Source: CAVQBC01 sp963710665 | GTDB lineage: Bacteria > Actinomycetota > Thermoleophilia > Solirubrobacterales > Solirubrobacteraceae | DNA: 64,000 nt | Direction of reading: 5' to 3' | NCBI GenBank assembly: GCA_963710665.1 | Contig: CAVQBC010000006.1 | Coordinates: 62,001 to 126,000 of the forward strand | Shown: in pieces, positions 1 through 8,162 of the stretch | How the letters are laid out: each line of letters starts with the position of its first letter | Position numbering within the stretch: the stretch's first letter is position 1 | Made by a program: the position numbers and the translations under genes | The notes under the pieces: generated by a model | The model's input: the letters and a program-made list of their open reading frames with translations, nothing else | What the model was told of the DNA's origin: nothing | Database searches by the model: none

Positions 1-1074
1 CGGGACATGGACGCGCTCCGTGGGGCGCTCGGCGAGCAGCGGTTGAACTACCTCGGGTTCTCCTACGGGACGTTCATCGGCGCCACGTACGCGACGCTGT
101 TCCCGCGCAACTACGACCGCTTCGTCCTCGACGGGCCGCTCGACGCCGACCAGTACATCAACGACCCGAGCCAGGGGCTGCGTGAGCAGACGAGCGGGTT
201 CGAGCGCGCGCTCGGCCGCTTCCTGTCCGCCTGCGCGGCCAACCAGGACGCCTGCTCGGGCTTCGGCGGCTCAGACCCGTGGCTGGCCTTCGACGCGCTC
301 ATCGACAAGGCCAACGCGACCCCGCTGCCGGCGACCGGCAACACCGCCGACCCGCGGCCGGTCGACGGCGACGACGTCATCAACGCCGCGATCGGCGAGC
401 TGTACGCCCGCCAGCTCTGGGGCGAGCTGGCGTACGCGCTCGCGCTCGCCGAGGACGGCGACGGCTCCGCGATCCGCGCGCTGTCGAACGATTCCTACGG
501 CCGTCAGGACGACGGCAGCTACGACCCCGGGCTCGACCGCTACTTCGTGCTCGGCGCCGTCGAGCAGCGCTACGGCACCGACGTCCGGGCGTACCTCCGC
601 GACGGCAACCGCTCGTGGGGCCAGTTCGACCACTTCTACTTCAACGCCGGCTACGCCGAGCTCAACTACGGCCTGTGGACGATCCACGACCGCGACGCGT
701 TCTACGGCCCGTTCGAGGTGCGCGCGGGCGCCCGCACGCCGCTCGTGGTCGCGAACACCTATGACCCGGCGACCCCGTACAACGGCGCCCGCCGGCTCGT
801 GCGCGACCTCGGCAACGCGCGGCTGCTGAAGGTGCGCGCCGACGGCCATACCGCGTACGGCCGGTCCGGCCCGTGCGCGGACGCCGCCATCGACGCCTAC
901 CTCCTCGGCGGCACGCTGCCCGCGGCGGGCAGCGTGTGCGACGCCGTGCAGCCGTTCACGCGCTTCACGCCGACGCCGGTGCCACAGCTGCGCAGCGAGC
1001 CGCTGCAGCGGCCGCTGGTGCCCACGGAGGGTCGCGCGCAGCGGCACGACCTGCCGGCCCGGCTGGGCCGCTAG
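1..1074 (+). CDS. alpha/beta hydrolase, TAP-like peptidase family (5' end outside window)
   Basis: The reading frame is open from the first base, so the N-terminus lies upstream of the window. The visible part begins just before the nucleophile elbow GFSYG, in which the serine is the expected catalytic residue. Near the C-terminus the segment TYDPATP supplies the likely catalytic Asp and DGHTAYG the catalytic His, followed by a Cys-containing tail as in the TAP-like C-terminal domain of Streptomyces-type tripeptidyl aminopeptidases. These enzymes are usually exported and cleave peptides or esters; export cannot be judged here because the signal region is missing. The gene ends in TAG and is followed by a GC-rich hairpin. 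The family call is firm, the substrate is unknown. Confidence 0.85.
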   Translation, partial: RDMDALRGALGEQRLNYLGFSYGTFIGATYATLFPRNYDRFVLDGPLDADQYINDPSQGLREQTSGFERALGRFLSACAANQDACSGFGGSDPWLAFDALIDKANATPLPATGNTADPRPVDGDDVINAAIGELYARQLWGELAYALALAEDGDGSAIRALSNDSYGRQDDGSYDPGLDRYFVLGAVEQRYGTDVRAYLRDGNRSWGQFDHFYFNAGYAELNYGLWTIHDRDAFYGPFEVRAGARTPLVVANTYDPATPYNGARRLVRDLGNARLLKVRADGHTAYGRSGPCADAAIDAYLLGGTLPAAGSVCDAVQPFTRFTPTPVPQLRSEPLQRPLVPTEGRAQRHDLPARLGR

Positions 1075-1086
1075 ACCCGGCGCCAC

Positions 1087-1115
1087 CGGCGGCGGGCGAG
1101 CCTCGCCCGCCGCCG
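1087..1115 (+). terminator. GC-rich hairpin after the hydrolase gene
   Basis: A 13-bp perfect inverted repeat (1087-1099 against 1103-1115) with a 3-nt loop begins 12 nt after the hydrolase stop codon. There is no T-run, so it would be a U-less terminator or an RNA 3'-end stabiliser. It lies just before the promoter-like hexamer of the next gene. Confidence 0.45.
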
Positions 1116-1127
1116 CCGGCGCGCCGG

Positions 1128-1133
1128 TACGGT
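1128..1133 (+). promoter_or_regulatory. -10 hexamer TACGGT, leaderless promoter candidate
   Basis: TACGGT ends exactly 6 nt before the GTG at 1140, so transcription would start at or next to the start codon. No Shine-Dalgarno is present. It belongs to a series of similar sites in this window and supports the GTG start. Confidence 0.5.
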
Positions 1134-1139
1134 TGCGCC

Positions 1140-3314
1140 GTGCGCAAGGAGGCCCGATCCGCCGGCACACCGGGTGAGGGCCTGACCCGGCGCGCGACGC
1201 TCCTGCGCTTCGCCGGCGCGCTCGCGGGCGCCTGGCTGCTCGAGCGCCCCGGTTCCGCGCGCGGCACGCCGGCCGCCACCACCGCAGCCGCAGGCTTTCG
1301 CGACGCCGACTACTGGGCCTTCGCCGACCGTTGCCAGCCGCTCCTCGACGGCCTCTGGTCGGAGCAGCGCCGCTACTACGCGGCGGGAGGCGGCGGCGAG
1401 ACCTCGTTCAACGCGAACATGCTGTTCACGCACGCGGCCGCGGCCCGGGCCGGGCACGCCGGCCCGTCGCGGCAGGACCAGCGCGCACGGCAGCTCGCCC
1501 GCCGGCTGTGCGAGTCGCCGCCGTGGCGCCCCGGCCCCATCGCCGCGGTGGGATCGGCGGAGTTCCGCGCGGCCGCCCGCGCCGCGGCGGACCAGACCCA
1601 TCCGTGGGGCTGGGGCCACGGGATGCAGAGCCTCAGCGCCCAGCACGCCGTGATCGACACCGCGGTGATGCGGGGCCTCGCCCAGGCGTGGCTCGCCCGC
1701 AACGAGCTCGACCTCCCGGAGAGCACCGTGGTCGCGATCCGCGACCGCGTCCGGCGCTGCGCGTACAGCACCTTCTACCGCTTCCCGGCCCTGCGGCTGA
1801 ACCAGATCAACTGGCCGGTGGAGATCTACGCGTGGGAGGCCATCGTCCACGGCGACCCGCTGCTGCTGCGCCAGGACTCGCGCCGCCAGCTCGGCCGCTT
1901 CGCCGATGCGCTCACGCGCCGCGCCGGGACGTTCCGCAGCCCGTTCACGGGGCCGGGCTACCGCTTCCACTACCTCCCGCAGTTCACGGAGGACAACCCG
2001 ACGAACATCGACAGCGCGGAGTACGCCACGATCGTCTGCGGCGTCCTGCAGTTCTACGAGCAGGCGCGGCGGGCCGGCATGCGCCCGCTCAGCCGCGCGC
2101 AGATCCGCAAGCTGCGCGCGTGGGTGGACCGCGTGCTGTGCGGCTACTGGACCCACGGCGGCTACCTCAACTGGGACACCGGCATGAGCTTCCGCCGCTG
2201 GCACCAGGGCAAGAAGCTCGGGCTCTGCCAGGCGGCGCTGCTCGCGATCGCCGCGGCCCCGCGCTTCCAGCGCTCGCCCGCGTACGGCCGCTGGGCGAAG
2301 CACTTCTTCGATCGCGGCCTGCAGTTCTACGACCGGCTGATCTCCGAGAGCGGCGGCCTGCCTCCGGCGGTCATGTTCGGCGTCACCCGCACGCCCGGCA
2401 GCATCGGCGACGCACGGCTGGCCGCGTCGCGCATGCAGGCCAACGCCGCGCAGGCGGTGACGCTCGGCCTGGGCCGGATGCGCTCGAACCCTCCGCCGCC
2501 GCTGTACGCCTATGACCCGGACATCGGGCGCCTCGCGGTCACCACGCCCGCGTACAACACCGCGATCGTGGTGGTCGACGCCGACCGGCTCCCGTACGGC
2601 GGCGTCGAGCTCGCGCGCCTCTACGACGGCGACCAGCGCGTGGCCGCCAACATCGGCGGCCGGCCCGACGCCGCGTTCGGCATCGTGCTCCGCGAGCACG
2701 CCACCGGGCGCCGGCTCGCGACCCAGCGCGGCCGTCCGAGGCCGAACCTCCGCCATCCGCCGCTGCGGCTCGTGCGCGCGCCGAGGGGCGCCACCCGCCG
2801 CCCGGTCCGCTATCCGCGCCGTGCCTACGCCGGCTCGTTCTCCACGCTCGAGGCGGTCGGCGTGACCCGCTCGGGCGCCGCCACGATCTTCACCCGCCAC
2901 CGCTTCCGCCCGGGCCACATCCAGATCCGCTGGACGCTCACCCCGCGGCGGCCGCGCGGCCGCTACACGGTGCGGGCGCAGTTCCCGTCGTGGGGTCGCA
3001 GGGCGGCGGTGTACGCCGTGTACGCCGACGGGCGGCGCGTGCGCCTCGGCTCCGGCGCCCGCCGTCTCGGCGACATCCGCTGGTTCCACGTCGCCGGCGA
3101 GGAGACCGGGTACGTGGTGGTGCCCGTGGGGCGCGTACACGGCCGCGCCCGGCTGTTGCGTCCCCGCCCGCAGTCCTCCGACCCGCGGCCAGGGCCGACG
3201 CTCGCGCTCGAGCTGCGCACCCGCGCCCGCTTGCGCCGCCTCACCGCGACGGTCCGCATCGCCCCGGCCACCCCGGAGGCGGCCGCCTCCGTGGCCGCCC
3301 GGCTCGGCGCCTGA
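1140..3314 (+). CDS. Tat-type secreted protein of unknown function
   Basis: A 724-residue protein. The frame is open further upstream, but the GTG at 1140 gives a sensible N-terminus: a short polar stretch, a twin-arginine-like TRRATLLRFAGAL motif at about residues 16-28, a hydrophobic helix and small residues before the mature part. Export through the Tat system is therefore likely. The mature protein is rich in Trp, Tyr and Arg, with a helical first two thirds that resembles an alpha/alpha-toroid of the glycoside-hydrolase or lyase kind, and a basic C-terminal third that looks beta-rich. I see no diagnostic catalytic motif and do not recognise the family. Its stop codon abuts that of the convergent gene with no spacer. 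Confidence 0.8.
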   Translation: MRKEARSAGTPGEGLTRRATLLRFAGALAGAWLLERPGSARGTPAATTAAAGFRDADYWAFADRCQPLLDGLWSEQRRYYAAGGGGETSFNANMLFTHAAAARAGHAGPSRQDQRARQLARRLCESPPWRPGPIAAVGSAEFRAAARAAADQTHPWGWGHGMQSLSAQHAVIDTAVMRGLAQAWLARNELDLPESTVVAIRDRVRRCAYSTFYRFPALRLNQINWPVEIYAWEAIVHGDPLLLRQDSRRQLGRFADALTRRAGTFRSPFTGPGYRFHYLPQFTEDNPTNIDSAEYATIVCGVLQFYEQARRAGMRPLSRAQIRKLRAWVDRVLCGYWTHGGYLNWDTGMSFRRWHQGKKLGLCQAALLAIAAAPRFQRSPAYGRWAKHFFDRGLQFYDRLISESGGLPPAVMFGVTRTPGSIGDARLAASRMQANAAQAVTLGLGRMRSNPPPPLYAYDPDIGRLAVTTPAYNTAIVVVDADRLPYGGVELARLYDGDQRVAANIGGRPDAAFGIVLREHATGRRLATQRGRPRPNLRHPPLRLVRAPRGATRRPVRYPRRAYAGSFSTLEAVGVTRSGAATIFTRHRFRPGHIQIRWTLTPRRPRGRYTVRAQFPSWGRRAAVYAVYADGRRVRLGSGARRLGDIRWFHVAGEETGYVVVPVGRVHGRARLLRPRPQSSDPRPGPTLALELRTRARLRRLTATVRIAPATPEAAASVAARLGA

Positions 3315-4628
3315 TCAGCGCCGGACGCTCAGCTCGAGCTGCCGCCCGTTGCCGGCCATGAACACCGCCACCAGGTGCCGGCCGGTCGCGGCGAGGATGG
3401 GGAAGTCACCGCTCGGCGAGATCACCTCCGGGCGACCGAACGTGCCCGCCGGACGCCGGAGCGTGGCGCGGACGGCATCCCCCGCGAAGGCCTGCACGGC
3501 GAGGCCGCCGTTGGCGACCACGAGCCGCGGCCCGGGTGCGTAGGAGGGCGCGCCCGCCTCGAGGCCCGGCACGACCTGCTCCGGGCCGATGCCGCCGCCC
3601 GGCGCGCGCACCGCGAAGTGCAGCGACTTGGCCTGCGGCGGCGCCGTCTCGAGGTTCGGGGGCGCGCTCCAGGTGACCAGCACCTCGCCGCCCCGCGACA
3701 CCGCGACGTCCGCCTCGTGCACGGGCGCCGCGGAGATCATCCGCGCGGGCGCGGCGCTCGCGCCGACGGTCGTGCCGAACAGCGGCCCGTACTTGATCCC
3801 CTCGCCCTCGGAGTCCGGCGGCGCCGCGTGCCACACCACGACCGCCGCGCCGTCGGGCGCCGCGGCGATGCGCGGGCGGCTCGCCGGCACGCCGGACAGC
3901 GTGAGGCTGCGGCCCCAGTCGCCCCTCGGCGGGCGATGGGCGTACCGGACCGCGGGGCCGATCGAGCTCGTCCACGTGACGTGGACGCCGCCGCCGGAAG
4001 TCACCGCGGCCTGCTGGTGGTAGACCTCGTGCGGCCGGCCCGCGTCCGGCACCGTCTCGGCACGCCGGAAGCCGTGGCGCGGCGCACGCGTCGCGACGCG
4101 GACGGCCTCACCGCCGTCGCCGTCGTCGCCGCGCCACACCACCGCGACATGGCCGCGGGAGCCGGCGACGGGCTCCGGGGCAGCGAGCCGGAAGTGCGAG
4201 GAGATGCCGAGCCGCCGCGGCCGGCCGAGGCGGCCGCCGATCCGTCCGGCCACCGCCCGGATCGTGATCGGGCCGTCGACGGGTCCGCTCTCGCTCGCGG
4301 CCTGCGTCCACGTCACGATCAGCTCGCCCCGCCGGGTGATGACGACCCCGGGAGAGGTGACCGCGAAGGACCCGCGCGACAGGGTCCGCGTCTGCGCCCA
4401 TCTCCCGCCGGGGCGGCGGAGCGCGAGCTGGACGCCGTCCCGCACGAAGGCCACCGCGACGGTCCCGTCCCCGGCGACGGCGACGCTCGCGGGATAGCCG
4501 AAGTCCATCGATCCCGGGACCGGCTCGGGCTCCGACCACGGCGGCGCCGCGGACGCGGCGCCCGGCGCGCACCCGGCGGCCACCGCAGCCGTGGCCACGG
4601 CCAGGAGCACGCGGACCGTGTGGGGCAC
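3315..4628 (-). CDS. secreted beta-propeller-like repeat protein, possible lipoprotein
   Basis: A 437-residue protein from the GTG at 4628. The N-terminus is a signal peptide with a hydrophobic core ending in AVAAGCAPG, which resembles a lipobox with Cys at about residue 20; a plain signal peptide cut after the ASA at about residues 25-27 is the alternative. The mature part consists of repeated blades with the recurring pattern of a small Val/Ala/Trp strand after a Gly or Asp turn (for example VAVVWRGDDG, VHVTWTSS, LVTWSAPP), as in exported beta-propellers of the exo-alpha-sialidase or BNR type. No enzyme residues are recognised. An earlier in-frame ATG at 4715 is rejected because it would precede the signal peptide with a polar stretch. 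Confidence 0.75.
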   Translation of the reverse strand: MPHTVRVLLAVATAAVAAGCAPGAASAAPPWSEPEPVPGSMDFGYPASVAVAGDGTVAVAFVRDGVQLALRRPGGRWAQTRTLSRGSFAVTSPGVVITRRGELIVTWTQAASESGPVDGPITIRAVAGRIGGRLGRPRRLGISSHFRLAAPEPVAGSRGHVAVVWRGDDGDGGEAVRVATRAPRHGFRRAETVPDAGRPHEVYHQQAAVTSGGGVHVTWTSSIGPAVRYAHRPPRGDWGRSLTLSGVPASRPRIAAAPDGAAVVVWHAAPPDSEGEGIKYGPLFGTTVGASAAPARMISAAPVHEADVAVSRGGEVLVTWSAPPNLETAPPQAKSLHFAVRAPGGGIGPEQVVPGLEAGAPSYAPGPRLVVANGGLAVQAFAGDAVRATLRRPAGTFGRPEVISPSGDFPILAATGRHLVAVFMAGNGRQLELSVRR

Positions 4629-4634
4629 GACCGG

Positions 4635-4640
4635 ATGATA
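4635..4640 (-). promoter_or_regulatory. -10 hexamer TATCAT, leaderless promoter candidate
   Basis: On the minus strand TATCAT ends 6 nt before the GTG at 4628. The strong match to TATAAT and the spacing argue for a leaderless transcript and for this start codon. Confidence 0.55.
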
Positions 4641-4708
4641 AGCCCCGCGCGCCGGGGTCCGGACGCGCATGTGAGCAGTTCCGATGCCTTGGGTAGACCC
4701 CGTAGCCC

Positions 4709-5668
4709 ATGGCACGAGACACCGACACCGTCGACGAAACCGTCGCGCCCGACAAGCCGACCGACCTGCCCAAGCACTCCTGGCCGCAGGTCCTCAAGCG
4801 CACGTTCAAGCAGTTCAGCGAGGACAAGCTCACCACCTGGGCGGCCGCGCTGACCTACTACGCGATCCTGTCGATCTTCCCGGCGCTGCTGGCGCTGATG
4901 TCGATCCTCGGCCTCATCGGCCAGTCGGCGACGCAGCCGCTGATCGACAACCTCGGCGCCGTCGCGCCGGGCCCGGCGAAGGACATCGTCACGGGCGTGC
5001 TGGGCGATCTGCAGGCCAACTCGGGCGCGTCGGGCCTCGCCTTCGTGATCGGCCTCGCCGTCGCCATCTGGTCGGCGTCGGGCTACATCAACGGCTTCAT
5101 GGAGGCATCGAACAGCGTGTGGGACGTGCCCGAGGGGCGGCCGATCTGGAAACGGATCCCGCTGCGCATCGGCCTGACCGTCCTCATGCTCGTCCTGCTC
5201 GCCGCCAGCGCCCTGATGGTCGTGCTCACCGGGCCGGTCGCCCAGAAGGTCGGCGACCTCATCGGCCTCGGCGACACGTTCATCGCCGTGTGGGCGATCG
5301 CGAAGTGGCCGGTGCTCGTGCTGCTCGTGTCCTTCATGATCTCGCTGCTCTACTACCTGGCGCCCAACGTCAAGCAGCCCGGGTTCCCATGGGTGACCCC
5401 GGGCGGCGTGCTCGCCGTGGTGCTGTGGATCGTCGCCTCCGTGCTGTTCGCCTTCTACGTGGCGAACTTCTCCTCCTACAGCAAGACCTACGGCAGCCTG
5501 GGCGGCATCATCGTCTTCCTGATCTGGCTGTGGATCACGAACGTCGTGATCCTGCTCGGGGCCGAGTTCAACTCCGAGATGGAGCGCTCGCGGCAGATCC
5601 ACGGCGGGATGCGACCGCACGACAAGGAGCCCTACCTGCCGATGCGCGACGAGCCCAAGGAGACGTAG
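4709..5668 (+). CDS. YihY/BrkB-family inner-membrane protein
   Basis: A 319-residue polytopic membrane protein. After about 45 polar residues come the family hallmarks KLTTWAAALTYYAILSIFP, then further hydrophobic segments, a central PFxW-like stretch (GFPWVTPGGVLA) and the terminal helix pair around YGSLGGIIVFLIWLW. The family was once annotated as ribonuclease BN, which is wrong; its role is unsettled and a transport or envelope function is usual speculation. The tail is charged and cytoplasmic. The gene ends 48 bp before rpmI, in the place where infC is commonly found in other bacteria. Confidence 0.9.
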   Translation: MARDTDTVDETVAPDKPTDLPKHSWPQVLKRTFKQFSEDKLTTWAAALTYYAILSIFPALLALMSILGLIGQSATQPLIDNLGAVAPGPAKDIVTGVLGDLQANSGASGLAFVIGLAVAIWSASGYINGFMEASNSVWDVPEGRPIWKRIPLRIGLTVLMLVLLAASALMVVLTGPVAQKVGDLIGLGDTFIAVWAIAKWPVLVLLVSFMISLLYYLAPNVKQPGFPWVTPGGVLAVVLWIVASVLFAFYVANFSSYSKTYGSLGGIIVFLIWLWITNVVILLGAEFNSEMERSRQIHGGMRPHDKEPYLPMRDEPKET

Positions 5669-5699
5669 CCCGCCCCGACGGATGGAGGGATGCGGCGGC

Positions 5700-5705
5700 T
5701 ATACT
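5700..5705 (+). promoter_or_regulatory. -10 hexamer TATACT upstream of rpmI
   Basis: TATACT ends 11 nt before the rpmI ATG, which predicts a 5' leader of only a few bases. The hexamer lies in the loop of a short GCGGC/GCCGC inverted repeat. No convincing -35 box is visible. Confidence 0.5.
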
Positions 5706-5716
5706 GCCGCGTCCGC

Positions 5717-5917
5717 ATGCCGAAGATGAAGACGCACTCCGGCGCGAAGAAGCGCTTCAAGATCACCGCGCGCGGCAAGGCCCAGGGCCGGCACGCCTAC
5801 TCGAGCCACATCCTCGAGAAGAAGTCGCCGAAGCGCAAGCGTCAGTTCAGGCGGGACCGCGACCTCTCGCCGACCGACGCGAAGCGCGTCAAGAAGCTCC
5901 TCGGAGGCCGCGGATGA
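5717..5917 (+). CDS. rpmI: 50S ribosomal protein L35
   Basis: A 66-residue, Lys/Arg-rich protein starting MPKMKTHSGAKKRFK, the standard N-terminus of bacterial L35, and ending near KRVKKLLGGRG. It is a small structural protein of the large subunit, next to 23S rRNA. An in-frame codon at 5690 would add nine unrelated residues and was not used. The stop codon overlaps the rplT start (ATGA), so the two are translationally coupled. A close upstream infC, often the first gene of this operon, is not present. Confidence 0.97.
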   Translation: MPKMKTHSGAKKRFKITARGKAQGRHAYSSHILEKKSPKRKRQFRRDRDLSPTDAKRVKKLLGGRG

Positions 5918-6273
5918 CCCGCGTCAAGCGCTCCGTCCACGCGCGCAAGAAGCGCAAGGCCACGCTCGCGCTCGCCAAGGGCTACCGCGGCGAGGCGCAC
6001 TCCTCCTACAAGCGGGCGAAGGAGGCGGTCATGAAGGCCGACTCCTACGCCTACCGCGACCGGCGCAACCGCAAGCGCGACTTCCGCCGGCTGTGGATCA
6101 CCCGCATCAACGCGGCGGCGCGGCAGAACGGCCTCAGCTACGGCGCGTTCATCCACGGCATCAAGCTGGCGGGCATCGAGCTCGACCGCAAGGTGCTGGC
6201 CGACATCGCCGTCCGCGACCCCGAGACGTTCCGCCGATTCGCCGAGGCCGCCCGCGAGGCGTCGAAGGCCTGA
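5914..6273 (+). CDS. rplT: 50S ribosomal protein L20
   Basis: A 119-residue basic protein with the typical start MTRVKRSVHARKKRK and the conserved RNA-binding N-terminal helix followed by the globular domain (RRLWITRINAAARQNGLSY). L20 binds 23S rRNA early in large-subunit assembly and in some bacteria also represses its own operon. Its length matches the family. The start overlaps the rpmI stop by the ATGA arrangement, and an intrinsic terminator follows. Confidence 0.97.
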   Translation: MTRVKRSVHARKKRKATLALAKGYRGEAHSSYKRAKEAVMKADSYAYRDRRNRKRDFRRLWITRINAAARQNGLSYGAFIHGIKLAGIELDRKVLADIAVRDPETFRRFAEAAREASKA

Positions 6274-6295
6274 CGGCCGCACGACACCACTCCGC

Positions 6296-6329
6296 CGGGC
6301 GCCCCTCCCACAGGACGGGCGCCCGTTTT
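6296..6329 (+). terminator. intrinsic terminator after rplT
   Basis: CGGGCGCCC at 6296-6304 pairs with GGGCGCCCG at 6317-6325 over a 12-nt loop, and TTTTCGTT follows. It separates the ribosomal-protein pair from the methyltransferase gene seven bases further on. Confidence 0.7.
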
Positions 6330-6335
6330 CGTTAA

Positions 6336-7049
6336 ATGCCGATCACCAGCCCCCACAACGAAGCCCTCAAGGAGATCCGCAAGCTCGGCGGGCGTCGCTG
6401 GCGGGACAAGCTGCGCGAGTTCGTGGCCGAGGGCGAGGACCTCGTGGCGGCGGCCGAGGCCGCCGGGTGGGCGCCGCGCATGCTGCTGTGCGCCGAGGGC
6501 TCCGGGCTCGAGGGCGTCGAGGTGGCGCCCCACCTGCTGCGCGACGTCTCCGCGCTCGGCTCGGGCTCGCGCGTGCTGGCGGTCTATCCGCAGCGCTGGG
6601 CGCCCGCGCCCGCCGGGCCGGTGTGCGTCGCGTTGTGGGGCGTCAACGATCCCGGCAACGTCGGCGCCGTGCTGCGGGCGGCGCTCGCCTTCGGGGCGGG
6701 CAGCGTCGTGCTCGGGCCGGGCAGCGTCGACCCATACGGGCCCAAGGCGGTGCGGGCCTCGATGGGGGCGATCTTCGAGGTCCCGGTCGCGCGCGTGCGC
6801 GAGCCCTCGGAGCTGCGGGGCCGGCGGATCGCGCTCGTCGCCCGCGAGGGACGCCCGCTGAGCGAGATCTCCGACCGCGACGTCACGCTCGTCGTCGGGG
6901 CCGAGCGGGAGGGGCTGCCCGACGAGGTGGTCGCCGCCTGCGACGAGGTGGCCCACATCCCGATCCGGTCGGAGTCGCTCAACGCGGCCATGGCGGCGAC
7001 GATCGGCCTCTACGAGCTGACCCGAGCCCCTAGGATGGCGCGCCCATGA
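6336..7049 (+). CDS. TrmH/SpoU-family RNA 2'-O-methyltransferase
   Basis: A 237-residue SPOUT methyltransferase that should methylate a ribose 2'-OH in tRNA or rRNA using S-adenosylmethionine. The three SPOUT motifs are visible: NDPGNVGAVLR at 104-114, VVGAEREGLP at 186-195 and IPIRSESLNAAMAATIGLYE at 208-227, which form the trefoil-knot cofactor site. An N-terminal substrate-binding segment of about 90 residues starts with the phrase REFVAEGEDLV, as in RlmB/TsnR-like members. The exact target base cannot be read from sequence. The stop overlaps the pheS ATG. It often neighbours pheST in bacteria, consistent with its place here. Confidence 0.92.
   Translation: MPITSPHNEALKEIRKLGGRRWRDKLREFVAEGEDLVAAAEAAGWAPRMLLCAEGSGLEGVEVAPHLLRDVSALGSGSRVLAVYPQRWAPAPAGPVCVALWGVNDPGNVGAVLRAALAFGAGSVVLGPGSVDPYGPKAVRASMGAIFEVPVARVREPSELRGRRIALVAREGRPLSEISDRDVTLVVGAEREGLPDEVVAACDEVAHIPIRSESLNAAMAATIGLYELTRAPRMARP
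7031..7036 (+). promoter_or_regulatory. -10 hexamer TAGGAT upstream of pheS
   Basis: TAGGAT ends 9 nt before the pheS ATG, inside the last codons of the methyltransferase gene. It could give pheS an internal, nearly leaderless promoter in addition to read-through. Confidence 0.4.
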
Positions 7050-8098
7050 GCCTGGACCGCATCGCCGAGCTGCGCGAGGAGGCCGAGTCGGCGATCGCCA
7101 CCGCGCCCGGCACGGCGCAGCTCGAGCAGGCGCGGGTGCACTACCTGGGGCGCAAGGCGGAGCTGCCGAACCTGCTGCGCGGCGTGGCGCAGCTGCCCCC
7201 GGAGGAGCGCGGGCAGGTGGGACGCGCCGCCAACGAGGCGCGCAAGCTGCTCGAGGCGGCGGTCGCCGCCCGCCACGCCGAGCTGCAGCGCGCCGAGCTC
7301 GACGCCCGGCTCGCCGCCGACGTCGTCGACGTCACGCTCCCCGGCGCGCCCGCCCAGCCGGTCGGCCGCCTGCACCTCCTCACGGCCACCCGGCGCGAGC
7401 TCGAGGACGTCTTCCTGGGCCTCGGCTTCCGCGTCGTCGAGGGCCCCGAGGTCGAGACCGTCTACTACAACTTCGACGCGCTCAACCACGCGCCCGACCA
7501 TCCCGCGCGGCTCGAGTCGGACACCTTCTACATCGACGACGACGTGGTCCTGCGCACGCAGACCTCGCCGATGCAGATCCGCGCCATGGAGCAGCAGCCG
7601 CCGCCGCTGTACGTGATCGTGCCCGGCCGCACCTACCGGCCGGACTCGGACGCCACCCACACCCCGCAGTTCCACCAGATCGAGGGCCTCGCGGTCGACG
7701 AGGACGTCACGCTCGCCGACCTCCAGGGCACGCTGCTGGCGATGGCCCGGGCGGTGTTCGGCGACGACCGGGCGGTGCGCCTGCGCCCGCACTACTTCCC
7801 GTTCACCGAGCCGAGCGTCGAGGTCGACGTCTCCTGCTTCAACTGCAACGCCGGCTACCTGCGCGACGGCTCGCGCTGCCCGCTGTGCAAGGGCGCGGCG
7901 TGGATCGAGATCCTCGGCGCCGGCGAGGTCGACCCCAACGTGTTCGAGCACGTGCGCGACTACGGCTACGACCCCGAGCGCCACCAGGGCTTCGCCTTCG
8001 GGATGGGCATCGAGCGGATCGCGATGCTCAAGTACGGCGTGCCCGACCTGCGCCTGCTCTACGACAACGACGTGCGCTTCCTGGAGCAATTCGGATGA
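7046..8098 (+). CDS. pheS: phenylalanyl-tRNA synthetase alpha subunit
   Basis: A 350-residue class II synthetase subunit carrying the catalytic site for charging tRNA-Phe as an alpha2-beta2 enzyme. It has the N-terminal coiled-coil tRNA-binding arm (about 1-85), motif 2 (VLRTQTSPMQIRAM), the FHQIEG element and motif 3 (GFAFGMGIERIAML). Four cysteines in CFNCNAGYLRDGSRCPLCKG form a small knuckle present in many bacterial PheS proteins. It starts at the ATG that overlaps the stop of the methyltransferase gene, and pheT follows after 64 bp. Confidence 0.97.
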   Translation: MSLDRIAELREEAESAIATAPGTAQLEQARVHYLGRKAELPNLLRGVAQLPPEERGQVGRAANEARKLLEAAVAARHAELQRAELDARLAADVVDVTLPGAPAQPVGRLHLLTATRRELEDVFLGLGFRVVEGPEVETVYYNFDALNHAPDHPARLESDTFYIDDDVVLRTQTSPMQIRAMEQQPPPLYVIVPGRTYRPDSDATHTPQFHQIEGLAVDEDVTLADLQGTLLAMARAVFGDDRAVRLRPHYFPFTEPSVEVDVSCFNCNAGYLRDGSRCPLCKGAAWIEILGAGEVDPNVFEHVRDYGYDPERHQGFAFGMGIERIAMLKYGVPDLRLLYDNDVRFLEQFG

Positions 8099-8162
8099 GC
8101 GTTGCGGCGGGCTCGACACCGCGGATGAAACCGCACGACGCATGCGGAGCGGACGGCTGACG

